A stretch of 64,000 nucleotides of DNA from Pantoea eucrina (GTDB lineage: Bacteria; Pseudomonadota; Gammaproteobacteria; Enterobacterales; Enterobacteriaceae), in the NCBI RefSeq assembly GCF_002095385.1, contig NZ_MIPP01000002.1:62001-126000 (forward strand), given 5' to 3'. How positions within the stretch are numbered: the stretch's first letter is position 1; the number at the start of each line of letters is the position of its first letter. Positions 1 through 8,333 of the stretch are shown here, piece after piece. A model generated the notes under the pieces. The model made no database searches, was not told the DNA's origin, and saw only the letters and a program-made list of their open reading frames with translations. A program made the position numbers and the translations under genes.

Positions 1-1
1 C

Positions 2-562
2 AAAACATCAGGCAGTACCCGGGAAAAAATTCTCAGGAGCGCTGAGCAGCTGATTTATCAGAACGGTATCCACGCCATGGGCATGGATCTTCTGGTCAAA
101 ACCTCAGGCGTCGCCAGAAAAAGTATTTATCATCACTTCGCCAGTAAAGAGGAGGTGGCATCAGCCGCGCTGAGCGTGCGCGATGAGCAGTGGATGGCGT
201 GGTTCAGAAGCGCGTCCGATCAGGGCAATACGCCGCAGGATCGCGTTCTGAATATGTTTACCGCGCTGAAAAGCTGGTTTGAGTCAGAAGGTTTCCGCGG
301 CTGCGCATTTATCAACACCGCCGGTGAGACAGGTAACCCTGGCGATACCGTTCGACAGATAGCGAAAACCCACAAGCAGAAGTTACTGGATTACGCCCTG
401 GAGCTCAGCAAAGAGATGAATGTTGCGCATCCCGAGGCGCTGGCCAGACAGCTGCTGATTCTGATAGAGGGTGCCATTACCGCGTCCTATGTTATGGGGA
501 GCGGGAGCGCGGCCGACGACGCACGGGATATTGCGAAAATGCTGCTGGAGCAGGTTTCCTGA
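2..562 (+). CDS. TetR/AcrR family transcriptional regulator, 5' end outside window
   Basis: This is a DNA-binding repressor-type regulator. The reading frame is open from base 2 and its first residues (REKILRSAEQLIYQNG) already form helix 1 of a TetR HTH domain, so the gene starts before the window; the first internal ATG at 77 is not the real start. The recognition helix region reads SGVARKSIYHHFASKEEV, a typical TetR helix-turn-helix end. The C-terminal half, about 120 residues, is the helical ligand and dimer domain, with no recognised ligand specificity. The next gene, an NTF2-fold protein, starts 43 bases downstream on the same strand and may be its regulatory target or operon partner. 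The family call is sure; the ligand is unknown. Confidence 0.85.
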   Translation, partial: KTSGSTREKILRSAEQLIYQNGIHAMGMDLLVKTSGVARKSIYHHFASKEEVASAALSVRDEQWMAWFRSASDQGNTPQDRVLNMFTALKSWFESEGFRGCAFINTAGETGNPGDTVRQIAKTHKQKLLDYALELSKEMNVAHPEALARQLLILIEGAITASYVMGSGSAADDARDIAKMLLEQVS

Positions 563-604
563 AGCCTGCGTACTCATCAAATTTGAATTAACTGGAGTTT
601 TACT

Positions 605-1081
605 ATGTCTGATTCATACCAACGCCCCCCGCTTCCTCCTTTTACCCGCGAAACGGCCATCGAAAAGGTGCGCCTGGCTGAAGATGGCTGGAACAGCCGC
701 GATGCGGCTAAAGTCGCACTGGCTTACTCAGCGGACACACAATGGCGCAACCGCACCGAGTTTGCTCATAACCGTGAAGAAGCCGAAGCGTTTCTGGCCC
801 GTAAATGGAAAAAAGAGCTTGAGTATCGTCTTATCAAGGAGCTCTGGGCGTTTGATGGCAACCGCATTGCTGTCCGCTACGCCTATGAATGGCGCGATGA
901 TTCAGGTAACTGGTTCCGCTCTTACGGCAATGAAAACTGGGAGTTTGAAGGCGATGGCCTGATGAAGCGCCGTTTTGCCTGTATCAACGATATGCCTATT
1001 AAAGAGAGCGAACGCAAATTTTTCTGGCCGCTGGGACGTCGTCCGGACGATCATCCGGGGCTGACTGCGCTGGGGTTGTAA
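605..1081 (+). CDS. NTF2-like / DUF1348 (SnoaL-fold) family protein
   Basis: A 158-residue small cytoplasmic protein of the DUF1348 branch of the NTF2/SnoaL fold. Features seen are [22 protein letters not shown] near residues 30-50, [10 protein letters not shown] and the C-terminal [15 protein letters not shown], which are characteristic of this family. Members have a cone-shaped alpha+beta barrel and no established reaction; some are annotated as polyketide-cyclase-like. It is probably co-transcribed with, or controlled by, the TetR regulator just upstream (43-base gap, GGAG before the ATG). It is convergent with dsdA. The fold is confident; the function is unknown. Confidence 0.8.
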   Translation: MSDSYQRPPLPPFTRETAIEKVRLAEDGWNSRDAAKVALAYSADTQWRNRTEFAHNREEAEAFLARKWKKELEYRLIKELWAFDGNRIAVRYAYEWRDDSGNWFRSYGNENWEFEGDGLMKRRFACINDMPIKESERKFFWPLGRRPDDHPGLTALGL

Positions 1082-1086
1082 CGGCG

Positions 1087-1113
1087 GCAGGGCAGCTCGC
1101 GTGACTGCCCTGC
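1087..1113. terminator. Hairpin between convergent genes
   Basis: GCAGGGCAG and CTGCCCTGC form a 9-bp perfect stem with a 9-base loop in the gap between the NTF2-like gene and dsdA, which face each other. There is no clear T-run, so this is a possible bidirectional terminator only. Confidence 0.45.
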
Positions 1114-1125
1114 TGCATGGGTTTA

Positions 1126-2457
1126 TCAGCAGCTGGCTTTAGCGAGGTAGCGCTGCATTTCATCAGCAGGAACCATGCCGCCACCTGTCGCCCAGACAAG
1201 CTGCGTGGCCTGCTGCAGCTGCTGCGGAGTGATGCCCTGCTGTGTCAGATAAGCGGGGCTTGCCGCGATGCGCTGCGGCCCCTGCATGCCCGCCAGCGCG
1301 GAAGGTTCCAGCTGAATACCTTCCGTTTCATCCAGCATGGCAAGCAGCGTAAACAGGGTACGATCGCTGAGCGTATAGCAGCCGTCGATCAGCTGCGCCA
1401 TCGCCCGGCCGACAAAGCCGGAGGCGCGGCCCACCGCCAGTCCATCCGCAGCGGTTTTATTGTCGATACCGATATCCTGCACCGCAATACCATCGTGCAG
1501 GCCGGTGCTCATTCCCAGCAGCATACAGGGTGAATGGGTTGGCTCCGCAAAAAAGCAGTGAACGTTATCGCCAAAAGCCAGCTTCAGGCCAAAAGCGACG
1601 CCTCCCGGGCCGCCACCCACGCCACAGGGCAGATACACAAAAAGCGGATGGGAGGCATCCACAGTAATGCCTTTCTCCTTCAGCTGCTCTGGCAGGCGCA
1701 GGCCGGCAACGGCATAGCCCAGAAACAGCGTGCGTGAATTTTCATCATCAATAAAGAAGCAGTCGGGATCGGACTCCGCCGCTTTGCGGCCCTGCTCCAC
1801 GGCGACGCCGTAATCCTGCTCATACTCAATCACGTGCGCTCCACGCCTGCGCAGCAGCGCTTTCTTCCACTGACGCGCATCTGCCGACATATGAACGGTA
1901 ACGTGAAACCCGAGGCGGGCACTCATTATGCCGATCGAAAGGCCCAGGTTGCCCGTTGAACCTACTGCTATTTTATGCTGGCTGAAAAACTGACGGTGCG
2001 CCGGAGAAAGCAGCTGGCTGTAGTCATCGGCTGGCGTGATAAGCCCCGCCTCCAGCGCCAGCTTCTCTGCGTGCGCGAGAACTTCGTAAATGCCGCCGCG
2101 CGCTTTGATGGAACCTGAAACGGGCAGATGGCTATCTTTTTTCAGCCAGAGTCTGCCTGGCAGCGGCGCACGCTGCGCCAGCCGCGCCTGCATCGCGGGT
2201 AGAGGTACCATATCTGACTCAATAATACCGCCGCTTTCAGCCGTTTCCGGAAAGGCGGCGGCGATCAGCGGAGCGAAACGGCGCAGGCGGGCTTCGGCAT
2301 CTTCAGCCTCTTCACGCGTCAGTCCCGTATGCAGGAGCCCCCTTTCTGCCGTCGTCACCTGATCGTTAAACCAGATGGTTTCACGTAGCGCCCTCAGATC
2401 GCTTACCGCCGGTACAGACCGGAGTTTTTCAGTTAAATCAGTCATGGTTACTCTCAT
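1126..2457 (-). CDS. dsdA: D-serine ammonia-lyase (D-serine dehydratase)
   Basis: Cytoplasmic PLP enzyme that deaminates D-serine to pyruvate and ammonia, detoxifying it and yielding carbon. The 443-residue length matches DsdA. The Schiff-base lysine is K118 in SGSIKARGG, the phosphate-binding glycine loop is [10 protein letters not shown], and [10 protein letters not shown] is the usual substrate and cofactor loop. Numbering from the first Met puts the lysine at 118, supporting this start over the Met five codons in. It is divergent from a dsdC-type LysR activator, the usual dsd arrangement. The D-serine permease gene dsdX, which normally accompanies dsdA in E. coli, is absent here, so uptake must come from elsewhere. 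Confidence 0.95.
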   Translation of the reverse strand: MRVTMTDLTEKLRSVPAVSDLRALRETIWFNDQVTTAERGLLHTGLTREEAEDAEARLRRFAPLIAAAFPETAESGGIIESDMVPLPAMQARLAQRAPLPGRLWLKKDSHLPVSGSIKARGGIYEVLAHAEKLALEAGLITPADDYSQLLSPAHRQFFSQHKIAVGSTGNLGLSIGIMSARLGFHVTVHMSADARQWKKALLRRRGAHVIEYEQDYGVAVEQGRKAAESDPDCFFIDDENSRTLFLGYAVAGLRLPEQLKEKGITVDASHPLFVYLPCGVGGGPGGVAFGLKLAFGDNVHCFFAEPTHSPCMLLGMSTGLHDGIAVQDIGIDNKTAADGLAVGRASGFVGRAMAQLIDGCYTLSDRTLFTLLAMLDETEGIQLEPSALAGMQGPQRIAASPAYLTQQGITPQQLQQATQLVWATGGGMVPADEMQRYLAKASC

Positions 2458-2647
2458 TCAGCCCGACGCATCAAAAGAAAACAGAGCGTTATTTATATGC
2501 ACGCGGCTGCGCGGTGACAAACGATGGTTTTTCAACTTAACATGAGCTCAGCAAACTCAACAGGCGAGCACGCATTGTGCATTTTTATCTGCAACGTCCA
2601 CGCCGGTTAAATAACTAATCGCTAAATCAGCAGCTTAAACAGTAAAG
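2458..2647. promoter_or_regulatory. Divergent dsdA/dsdC promoter region
   Basis: A 190-base spacer between the divergent dsdA and dsdC genes. By analogy with other dsd loci it should hold both promoters and the DsdC operator. The stretch is AT-rich around 2485-2500 and 2575-2625, but no convincing DsdC site could be fixed by eye. Confidence 0.5.
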
Positions 2648-3580
2648 GTGAAAAATGTGTTCTCTGAGATGCGTGAAATAGAGGGTGGCCAGCTGGGACG
2701 TCTTTTCACCTTTGAAGCCGCTGCCCGCCACGGCTCGTTTGCCGGAGCGGCGGCGGCGCTGGCACTGACGCCCAGCGCTGTCAGCCACCGTATCAGCCAG
2801 CTGGAAAGAGAGCTCGGTATCTCGCTGTTCACCCGTTTACACCGCAGGGTGCTGCTGACCGAAGAGGGTGAGCGGATCTTCAATGCCATGAGTACCTCAC
2901 TCGACTACCTCAACCGGGAAATTCAGGGCATCAGAAATCAGGGATCCAGCGGAAGGCTTACGGTTTACAGTCGCCCGTCGTTTGCGCACGCCTGGCTTGC
3001 ACCGGCGGTGGCCTCTTTTCTGGAGCAAAACCCCGCTATCGATCTCGTTATTAATACCGGAAACGAACCGGTCGACCTGCATAAAATGGGTGCCGATCTG
3101 GCCATCTGTTTTGATGCTGACGTGCCGGACAGATTTCACCTGGACCCGCTGATGGATGAACATATTATTCCGGTTTGCAGCCCGCGCTACGCTGCACAAT
3201 TCAGGCTGACGGACTGCCCGGAGAATCTCCGGAGCTGTCGCCTGCTGCACGATCGTCAGGCGTGGAGTATCGATTCCGGAGAAAATGAGTGGCGGTTGTG
3301 GGCAGCGCATTTTGACGTGGATATTACGGCAGCGCGCCGTGCCGAATTCGATCAGGCAGAGCTTGCGGTTGCTGCAGCGATAAACCATGCCGGCATCGCG
3401 ATGGGACGTAAGGCGCTGGTGAAACAGCGTATCGCCTCTGGCGAACTGATAACGCCTTTCCCGCGCCTGGCGCTGCTGTGCAGCGAACGGTATTACATCG
3501 CTACCCGCGCCGACAGACGCTGGCCAAAAACAGAAACCTTTATCCGCTGGCTGCAGGAAACCGTGGCGAAAGAGAAATAA
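2648..3580 (+). CDS. dsdC: LysR-type regulator of D-serine catabolism
   Basis: LysR activator that switches on dsdA in response to D-serine. The N-terminal winged HTH spans about residues 15-75 (FEAAARHGSFAGAAAALAL, then TPSAVSHRISQLERELG). The effector domain carries stretches very close to E. coli DsdC: LTVYSRPSFAHAWL, DEHIIPVCSPRYA and LLHDRQAWSIDSG. The length of 310 matches DsdC at 311. The start shown is a GTG; an ATG at 2669 (MREIEGG) is an equally good alternative because the E. coli protein aligns from there. It is divergent from dsdA across 190 bases, as expected for a LysR regulator and its target. Confidence 0.93.
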   Translation: MKNVFSEMREIEGGQLGRLFTFEAAARHGSFAGAAAALALTPSAVSHRISQLERELGISLFTRLHRRVLLTEEGERIFNAMSTSLDYLNREIQGIRNQGSSGRLTVYSRPSFAHAWLAPAVASFLEQNPAIDLVINTGNEPVDLHKMGADLAICFDADVPDRFHLDPLMDEHIIPVCSPRYAAQFRLTDCPENLRSCRLLHDRQAWSIDSGENEWRLWAAHFDVDITAARRAEFDQAELAVAAAINHAGIAMGRKALVKQRIASGELITPFPRLALLCSERYYIATRADRRWPKTETFIRWLQETVAKEK

Positions 3581-3704
3581 TTACGCTCATAGTATCGTCA
3601 CGCTGGCAGAGCAGGATCACGGCGTAAACCGCGCTATTTTTAAGCAGATCGGGTATAATAGCCGGACACTTGCCCACCCTTTTTATCCTCAGCGAAACAG
3701 GCAT

Positions 3705-4082
3705 ATGGCATTTCAGAATCCGGCTCAAAACTTTATCGAAGCGCGCCTGAACCTGGGTGATATCGTCTCGCTGTCGCCCTGGTCCACCTACCTGATGCGC
3801 AGTGATACAGCCAGCCCGGAGGCGGGTATCGTCAAAGGCTCAGTGCTGGCAGTTGATCGGGCACTGACGCCGCGGCACGGTCAGATTATTGTGGCGGAAT
3901 TTGAGGGTGAACTGGTGCTGCGCAGGTTGCTGCTGAAACCCGTTCCGGGGCTGCAGTCGCTGGAGAGGTCCGATGCTATCGTTCTGCTCGACGAGAACCA
4001 GCCGCTGCCGGTGTGGGGCGTGGTGGCTTATGCGCTCAATGATATCGCGGGCCAGGGTTTCACCGGGCCTGCAGGAGAATAG
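3705..4082 (+). CDS. umuD: UmuD'-like subunit of DNA polymerase V, lacking the cleavable arm
   Basis: A 125-residue homologue of UmuD, partner of the UmuC polymerase in error-prone lesion bypass. The protein begins (MAFQNPAQNF) where E. coli UmuD is cut between Cys24 and Gly25, so it is already UmuD'-sized; no cleavage site or N-terminal arm is present. The general-base lysine (K97 of UmuD, in GEFTVKKL) is arginine here (GELVLRRL). A serine (S37) can be aligned with catalytic Ser60, but GDSM has become TASP. Self-cleavage is therefore unlikely. The stop is 2 bases before umuC, so they form an operon. A TATAAT lies at 3654-3659; no clear LexA box (CTGT-N8-ACAG) was seen. Confidence 0.85.
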   Translation: MAFQNPAQNFIEARLNLGDIVSLSPWSTYLMRSDTASPEAGIVKGSVLAVDRALTPRHGQIIVAEFEGELVLRRLLLKPVPGLQSLERSDAIVLLDENQPLPVWGVVAYALNDIAGQGFTGPAGE

Positions 4083-4084
4083 GT

Positions 4085-5347
4085 ATGTTTGCGCTTGCTG
4101 ATGCCAACAATTTTTACGCCTCCTGTGAAACCATTTTCAGGCCCGATCTGCGCGGCAAACCCGTTTGCGTGGTATCAAATAATGATGGCTGCGTGATTGC
4201 CCGTTCAGCTGAAGCAAAGCGCATGGGTATAAAGATGGCCGCCCCCTGGTTTAAGCATGAACGCTATTTTCGTGACAATGGCGTACACGTTTTCAGTTCT
4301 AACTATGAGCTTTATGGCGATATGTCGGCGCGGATGATGGCAATACTCGATGAGATGGCTGCCGGGCAGGAAGTCTACTCTATCGATGAAAGCTTTCTTG
4401 ATGTCACGGGCATCAGCAGTTATATGCCGCTGGAGCGCTTTGGTCAGCAGATGCGCGAGCGCGTTCGCCAGGAAACCGGTCTGACCATAGGCGTAGGCTT
4501 TGGCCCGACCAAAACGCTGGCCAAGCTGGCGAATCAGGCGGCCAAGCAGTGGACGAAAACAAACGGCGTGGTCGATCTCTCCGATCCCCTGCGCCAGCAA
4601 AAATTGCTGCAGCTGACGCGCATTGGCGATATCTGGGGTATTGGCTGGCGAATCGCCCAGCGTCTGGAAGAGATGGGGATCACCACCGGGCTGCATCTGG
4701 CAGAAAGTAATACCAGTACGATCCGCAAAAAATTTGATGTGATTGTTGAGCGCATTGCACGCGAGCTGCGCGGCGAATCCTGTCTGGCACTGGAGGATGC
4801 GCCGCCGCCAAAACAGCAGATCGTTAATTCACGCTCTTTCGGGCAGCGCATCACGACGCTGGATGATATGCAGCAGGCGGTTATGGCCTATGCGACCCGG
4901 GCTGCTGAAAAGCTGCGCCAGCAGGGCTCCCGCTGCCGTCATCTCACCGTCTCTGTGACGACCGGCCGCTATGGCGACGATCCCAGGTACTCTGCTACCG
5001 CGCCCGTCAGCTGGCAATATCCAACGGCGGACACGCGTGACATCGTCGCCTTTGCTCTGCAGGGGCTGAACGCTATCTGGCGCGACGGCTTTCGCTATGC
5101 CAAAGCGGGCGTAATGCTGAGCGACTTCTGGCAGTCAGGCAGCACGCAGTTTGATATGTTCAGCCAGCAGCAGCCGCGTGCCAATGCGGATGCGCTGATG
5201 ACCGCTCTCGACGCCATAAACCGTTCAGGCAAAGGCAAAATCGGTTTCGCCAGCCAGACGACAGGAAACCAGGCGTGGCAGATGAAACGCAACATGCTCT
5301 CACCCCGCTATACCACTCGCCTGGCCGATATCCCTGTGATCCGATAG
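4085..5347 (+). CDS. umuC: Translesion DNA polymerase V catalytic subunit
   Basis: Y-family polymerase that copies past DNA lesions at the cost of mutations. At 420 residues it is full length (E. coli UmuC is 422). The N-terminal palm begins MFALADANNFYASCE, with D6 of the first metal site; the second acidic motif is YSIDESFLDV, and GVGFGPTKTLAKLAN and WGIGWRIAQRLEEMG (helix-hairpin-helix) follow. The little-finger domain continues with HLTVSVTTGRY, and the C-terminal tail holds QFDMF, resembling a beta-clamp binding motif. It follows the umuD'-like gene with a 2-base gap. Plasmid-borne umuDC pairs are common (mucAB, impAB). Confidence 0.95.
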   Translation: MFALADANNFYASCETIFRPDLRGKPVCVVSNNDGCVIARSAEAKRMGIKMAAPWFKHERYFRDNGVHVFSSNYELYGDMSARMMAILDEMAAGQEVYSIDESFLDVTGISSYMPLERFGQQMRERVRQETGLTIGVGFGPTKTLAKLANQAAKQWTKTNGVVDLSDPLRQQKLLQLTRIGDIWGIGWRIAQRLEEMGITTGLHLAESNTSTIRKKFDVIVERIARELRGESCLALEDAPPPKQQIVNSRSFGQRITTLDDMQQAVMAYATRAAEKLRQQGSRCRHLTVSVTTGRYGDDPRYSATAPVSWQYPTADTRDIVAFALQGLNAIWRDGFRYAKAGVMLSDFWQSGSTQFDMFSQQQPRANADALMTALDAINRSGKGKIGFASQTTGNQAWQMKRNMLSPRYTTRLADIPVIR

Positions 5348-5432
5348 CAGGCTGTCGCGCCACCCGCTCCCGCTGCTGAGTGCTAAAAAGGTGCTCACCG
5401 GATTTAAGCAGCAGAAAGCCAGCTGAAGCCGG

Positions 5433-5464
5433 AGCGCCTCTGACAGTTGTCAGAGGCGCTTTAT
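5433..5464 (+). terminator. Rho-independent terminator after umuC
   Basis: AGCGCCTCTGACA and TGTCAGAGGCGCT make a 13-bp perfect stem with a 2-base loop, followed by TTTATCT, 85 bases after the umuC stop. Confidence 0.8.
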
Positions 5465-5528
5465 CTGGCGCAGAACGTTATGCGGAATACAGACGTTACC
5501 GACGGGCTGAGCGAGATAACAGAAAGCG

Positions 5529-5927
5529 TCAGCCTTGCTGCACTGCACGCTGTTCGCTCTCATTCATCGCGCGATGCAGGGTTGCAAGCAGCGGTTCAAT
5601 GTCGAGCGGCTTGGTAAAAATATCAAACGCTCCCTCCTGAAACGTGCTGCGGCAGACGTCAAGCGTACCATACGCGGTCATAAGGATAACCGGCAGCAGC
5701 GGATGACGGGCGCGCTGTTCGGTCAGCCAGTTAAGCCCATCCATGCCGGGCAGCCGCACATCCACCAGCAGACAGCCGCGCAGCGGCAGCGCTTCTGCAC
5801 CGGCAACGGCGTCGAACATCGCCAGATCGCCGAAGTCAGCCACCTCGTAATCTACGGTTTTCAGCAGAAATCCCAGCGACTCCCTTACTGACAAATCATC
5901 ATCCACTAACCACACTTTCGCGCTCAT
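5529..5927 (-). CDS. Response-regulator receiver protein without output domain (FixJ/NarL type)
   Basis: A 132-residue phospho-receiver. Seen are the acidic pair DDD after WLV, the phosphoacceptor aspartate in LLVDVRLPGMDG, threonine in LMTAYG and lysine in IFTKPLD. The best family fit is the receiver half of FixJ/TtrR-like regulators, which are normally about 200 residues with a LuxR-type HTH; here the frame stops right after the linker (MNESEQRAVQQG). It lies 4 bases after the remains of a histidine kinase, so this was a two-component operon that has lost most of its kinase and its output domain. It may be non-functional or a phosphate sink. Confidence 0.7.
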   Translation of the reverse strand: MSAKVWLVDDDLSVRESLGFLLKTVDYEVADFGDLAMFDAVAGAEALPLRGCLLVDVRLPGMDGLNWLTEQRARHPLLPVILMTAYGTLDVCRSTFQEGAFDIFTKPLDIEPLLATLHRAMNESEQRAVQQG

Positions 5928-5931
5928 TCCA

Positions 5932-6300
5932 TTACTCCGCCACCGGGAAAATTAACGTTATCTCTGCACCATATCTGGCGCGATTTATCAGCACCCGCTG
6001 ACCGTTCAGGTACAGCGCCGGGCGCATTTGCAGAAAAACCTGGTACTGACTGGCGAAGACAGATTGCGGCTGCCAGCCTCTATTTCAGAAAAGTTCGTAG
6101 CCTGCCTCAGGGTTGTTCTTCCGTTATCGTGCAGCAGAAGCGACATGTTGCCGTAAGGCTGCAGTGCAATAAGAGAGGTCAGCCTGAACGATAAAAAGTG
6201 CCTGCAGCATGGCTGACAACAGCCTGCAGCACGGCTGCCGGAAACCTGTCGCGCGCAGCGCAATGCGCTGTTCCTGAGGCGGCAGCGGTGCTTCACTTAA
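5932..6300 (-). pseudogene. Remnant of a sensor histidine kinase
   Basis: Read on the minus strand, the last codons before the TAA at 5932-5934 translate as ARYGAEITLIFPVAE, the usual C-terminal end of a HATPase domain. Further upstream, in another frame, is LLHDNGRTTLRQ, reminiscent of the DNG ATP-binding box. Stops and frame changes separate these pieces, and nothing long enough for the HisKA or sensor domains remains. The stop lies 4 bases before the receiver gene, the standard kinase-regulator layout. Only the last 25 codons or so are firm; the upstream limit is approximate. Confidence 0.5.
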
Positions 6301-6464
6301 AGATGCGCGATCTTTTCATATCCCTTCCCGGAACGCCATCGGCACAAGTCTGGATAACGCAGCCGCCAATACCACGATTAACTGGGGGATTCGCTTTAAA
6401 ACATTCAGGCTTCTTTCTGTGGCAGGGGGTGATGCTCAGTCAGCCGTTACCCGCGTGCAGGGTG

Positions 6465-7421
6465 CTAAAACAGGTCGTATGGTTCGGCTGGCAGCAGCGT
6501 AAATGCCCGTTTCATTATGCGCGCCTCCTCTGCCGGACTGCGGCCAAACAGGCGTTTAAATTCGCGGCTGAACTGTGAGTCACTTTCGTAGCCTGTACGC
6601 GCAGCTGCCCCGGCTGCGGTCAGGTTCTGCTGGATCAGCATCAGTCGTGCACGATGTAAGCGCAGTGATTTAAGATACTGAATGGGTGAAGTTTGTGTAA
6701 CGGTTTTAAAGTGCAGATGAAAACGCGGCACGCTCATGCCCGCCTCACGGGCAAGTTGCGTAACGTTTATAGGCTGCTGCCAGTTATCATGGATTTGCTG
6801 TAGCGCCCGGGCAATGCGGCCAAAATGGCCCTGATACGCCAGCGCGGCGCGTACAGCGGCACCCTGCTGCCCCATCAGAATGCGAAAGCAGATCTCTTCC
6901 ACACGGGCCGGCCCCAGTATCCGCGCCTCAAGCGGATCCCGTAATGCCTGAAGCAGTGCCAGCGTACTCTGTAGCAGTGTGCTATCCAGCGGCGTGGAGA
7001 TAATAGCGGCCGTCGCCCTCTCTTCACCCGCAGGCTTTGCCGGCACCTGCGCGATGAGTTTCGCCAGTACGTTAACGTCAAAACGGATCGCCAGGCCCAG
7101 CAGCGGCTCAGCGGACGTCGCTTCAGTCTCCGCTGAGAATGGCAGAGGCACAGATAATACCAGATAGTGTTGCGCGTCATAGCGGTAGACATTATCCGCC
7201 AGAAAGGCACGCTTAGCGCCCTGGCAGATAATGATGATGCCCGGCTCATAAAGTACCGGCGTGCACGCCCACTGCTGATTAGCCCGCATAAATAACACGC
7301 TATCCAGCAGGGATTTTGTATATCCCTCCTGCGGTGCCAGCTGGTTAAGCAAAGTGCAAATCTGCTGTTGCACGTCATTCATCACACGTTCTCCCGGATA
7401 GTTGAATTCCTGCTTAGTCAC
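6465..7421 (-). CDS. AraC family transcriptional regulator
   Basis: A 318-residue regulator with an AraC_N-type N-terminal domain (about residues 20-165; VLYEPGIIIICQGAKRAFL and YDAQHYLVLSVPLPF are typical) and a C-terminal double HTH (about residues 215-305; ITQLAREAGMS-like first helix pair, then GYESDSQFSREFKRLFGRSPAE). This architecture is shared with YqhC-type regulators that control nearby aldehyde or alcohol oxidoreductases. It is divergent from the SDR gene that begins 120 bases away, so that SDR is the likely target. The start could be the Met 14 codons in (MNDVQQ). The inducer is unknown. Confidence 0.88.
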   Translation of the reverse strand: MTKQEFNYPGERVMNDVQQQICTLLNQLAPQEGYTKSLLDSVLFMRANQQWACTPVLYEPGIIIICQGAKRAFLADNVYRYDAQHYLVLSVPLPFSAETEATSAEPLLGLAIRFDVNVLAKLIAQVPAKPAGEERATAAIISTPLDSTLLQSTLALLQALRDPLEARILGPARVEEICFRILMGQQGAAVRAALAYQGHFGRIARALQQIHDNWQQPINVTQLAREAGMSVPRFHLHFKTVTQTSPIQYLKSLRLHRARLMLIQQNLTAAGAAARTGYESDSQFSREFKRLFGRSPAEEARIMKRAFTLLPAEPYDLF

Positions 7422-7540
7422 AAGGCGCAGCGCGCGGCTCGCTCTGCGAGAGGATCAGGCAAAAATGCGCAGTGAATAGGTCTGTTGACGATTGCGGCAT
7501 TTTTCAACAATAGCAGGGTACTTCACACGAGGAAAAAAAG

Positions 7541-8275
7541 ATGACTGATGCAAAAGCGAAAGTAATTATTCTGACCGGCGCCAGCAGCGGTATCGGTGAA
7601 GCCATCGCCCGCTATCTGGCCAGGCAGGGTCACAGGCTGATCCTTGGTGCACGCCGGGCCACACGTCTGGCATCGTTGTGTGATGAGCTGCAGCAGCAGG
7701 GTGCCCGGATAGATTATCTGACGACAGATGTGACGCAGCGCGCTGATACACAGGCATTAGCCCGTCTGGCCATTGAAAAATATGGGCGGATTGATGTGAT
7801 GATTAACAATGCGGGCGTGATGCCGCTCTCTCCGATGGCTTCACTGAAAGTTGAAGAGTGGGACCAGATGCTGGATGTTAATGTGCGCGGCGTGCTTTAC
7901 GGCATCGCTGCAGTACTGCCCGCAATGCAGCAGCAGCAGGCGGGGCACATTATCAATATCGCGTCAATCGGGGCGCTTACGGTCTCACCCACCGCGGCGG
8001 TTTACTGCGCCACTAAATTTGCCGTCCGCGCTATTTCTGAGGGATTACGGCAGGAGTCGTCCGCTCTGCGCGTTACCGTTATCAATCCAGGCGTAGTGGA
8101 TTCTGAGCTGGCTGACAGCATCACTGACGATGTGGCCCAGGAGGCGATGCGCAGCTTTCGGGCTATCGCCCTTAAACCGGAATCGATAGCGCAGGCGGTC
8201 AGCTGGGCTATCGATCAGCCTGGCGAGGTTGACGTCAGTGAAATCACGCTGCGCCCTACTGCCAGCCCGTTTTAA
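7541..8275 (+). CDS. SDR family NAD(P)-dependent oxidoreductase
   Basis: A 244-residue classical short-chain dehydrogenase. It has the cofactor loop TGASSGIGEAIA, the NNAG motif (INNAGVMPL), the catalytic serine in INIASIGAL, and the catalytic Tyr-Lys pair in YCATKFAV. An adapter region ends PGVVDSELADS. It resembles broad-specificity Enterobacterales SDRs of the YdfG-like kind; the substrate cannot be read from sequence. It is divergent from an AraC-type regulator that probably controls it. A GAGGAAAAAA ribosome site precedes the ATG. Confidence 0.88.
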   Translation: MTDAKAKVIILTGASSGIGEAIARYLARQGHRLILGARRATRLASLCDELQQQGARIDYLTTDVTQRADTQALARLAIEKYGRIDVMINNAGVMPLSPMASLKVEEWDQMLDVNVRGVLYGIAAVLPAMQQQQAGHIINIASIGALTVSPTAAVYCATKFAVRAISEGLRQESSALRVTVINPGVVDSELADSITDDVAQEAMRSFRAIALKPESIAQAVSWAIDQPGEVDVSEITLRPTASPF

Positions 8276-8288
8276 GCCATAAAAATTC

Positions 8289-8314
8289 TGGCGATTTCAG
8301 GCTGAAATTTCAGG
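8289..8314 (-). other. parS: Secondary parS-like ParB site (right-half core)
   Basis: On the minus strand this gives ATTTCAGCCTGAAAT followed directly by CGCCA, base for base the same core as the parS downstream of parB (19265-19284): two A boxes facing each other, plus the B box TCGCCA. It lies in the 58-base gap between an SDR gene and corA. The left arm of a full P1-type site is not present. In P1 the right half alone can act as a parS, so this is a credible extra ParB binding site. Confidence 0.65.
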
Positions 8315-8333
8315 CATCGACGCGCGGGCGTCG

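Noticed and set aside
3621-3704. Longer N-terminus for the umuD'-like protein
   Set aside because: The frame is open upstream, but contains no plausible start with a ribosome site and its translation does not resemble the UmuD arm; a TATAAT promoter element lies inside it.
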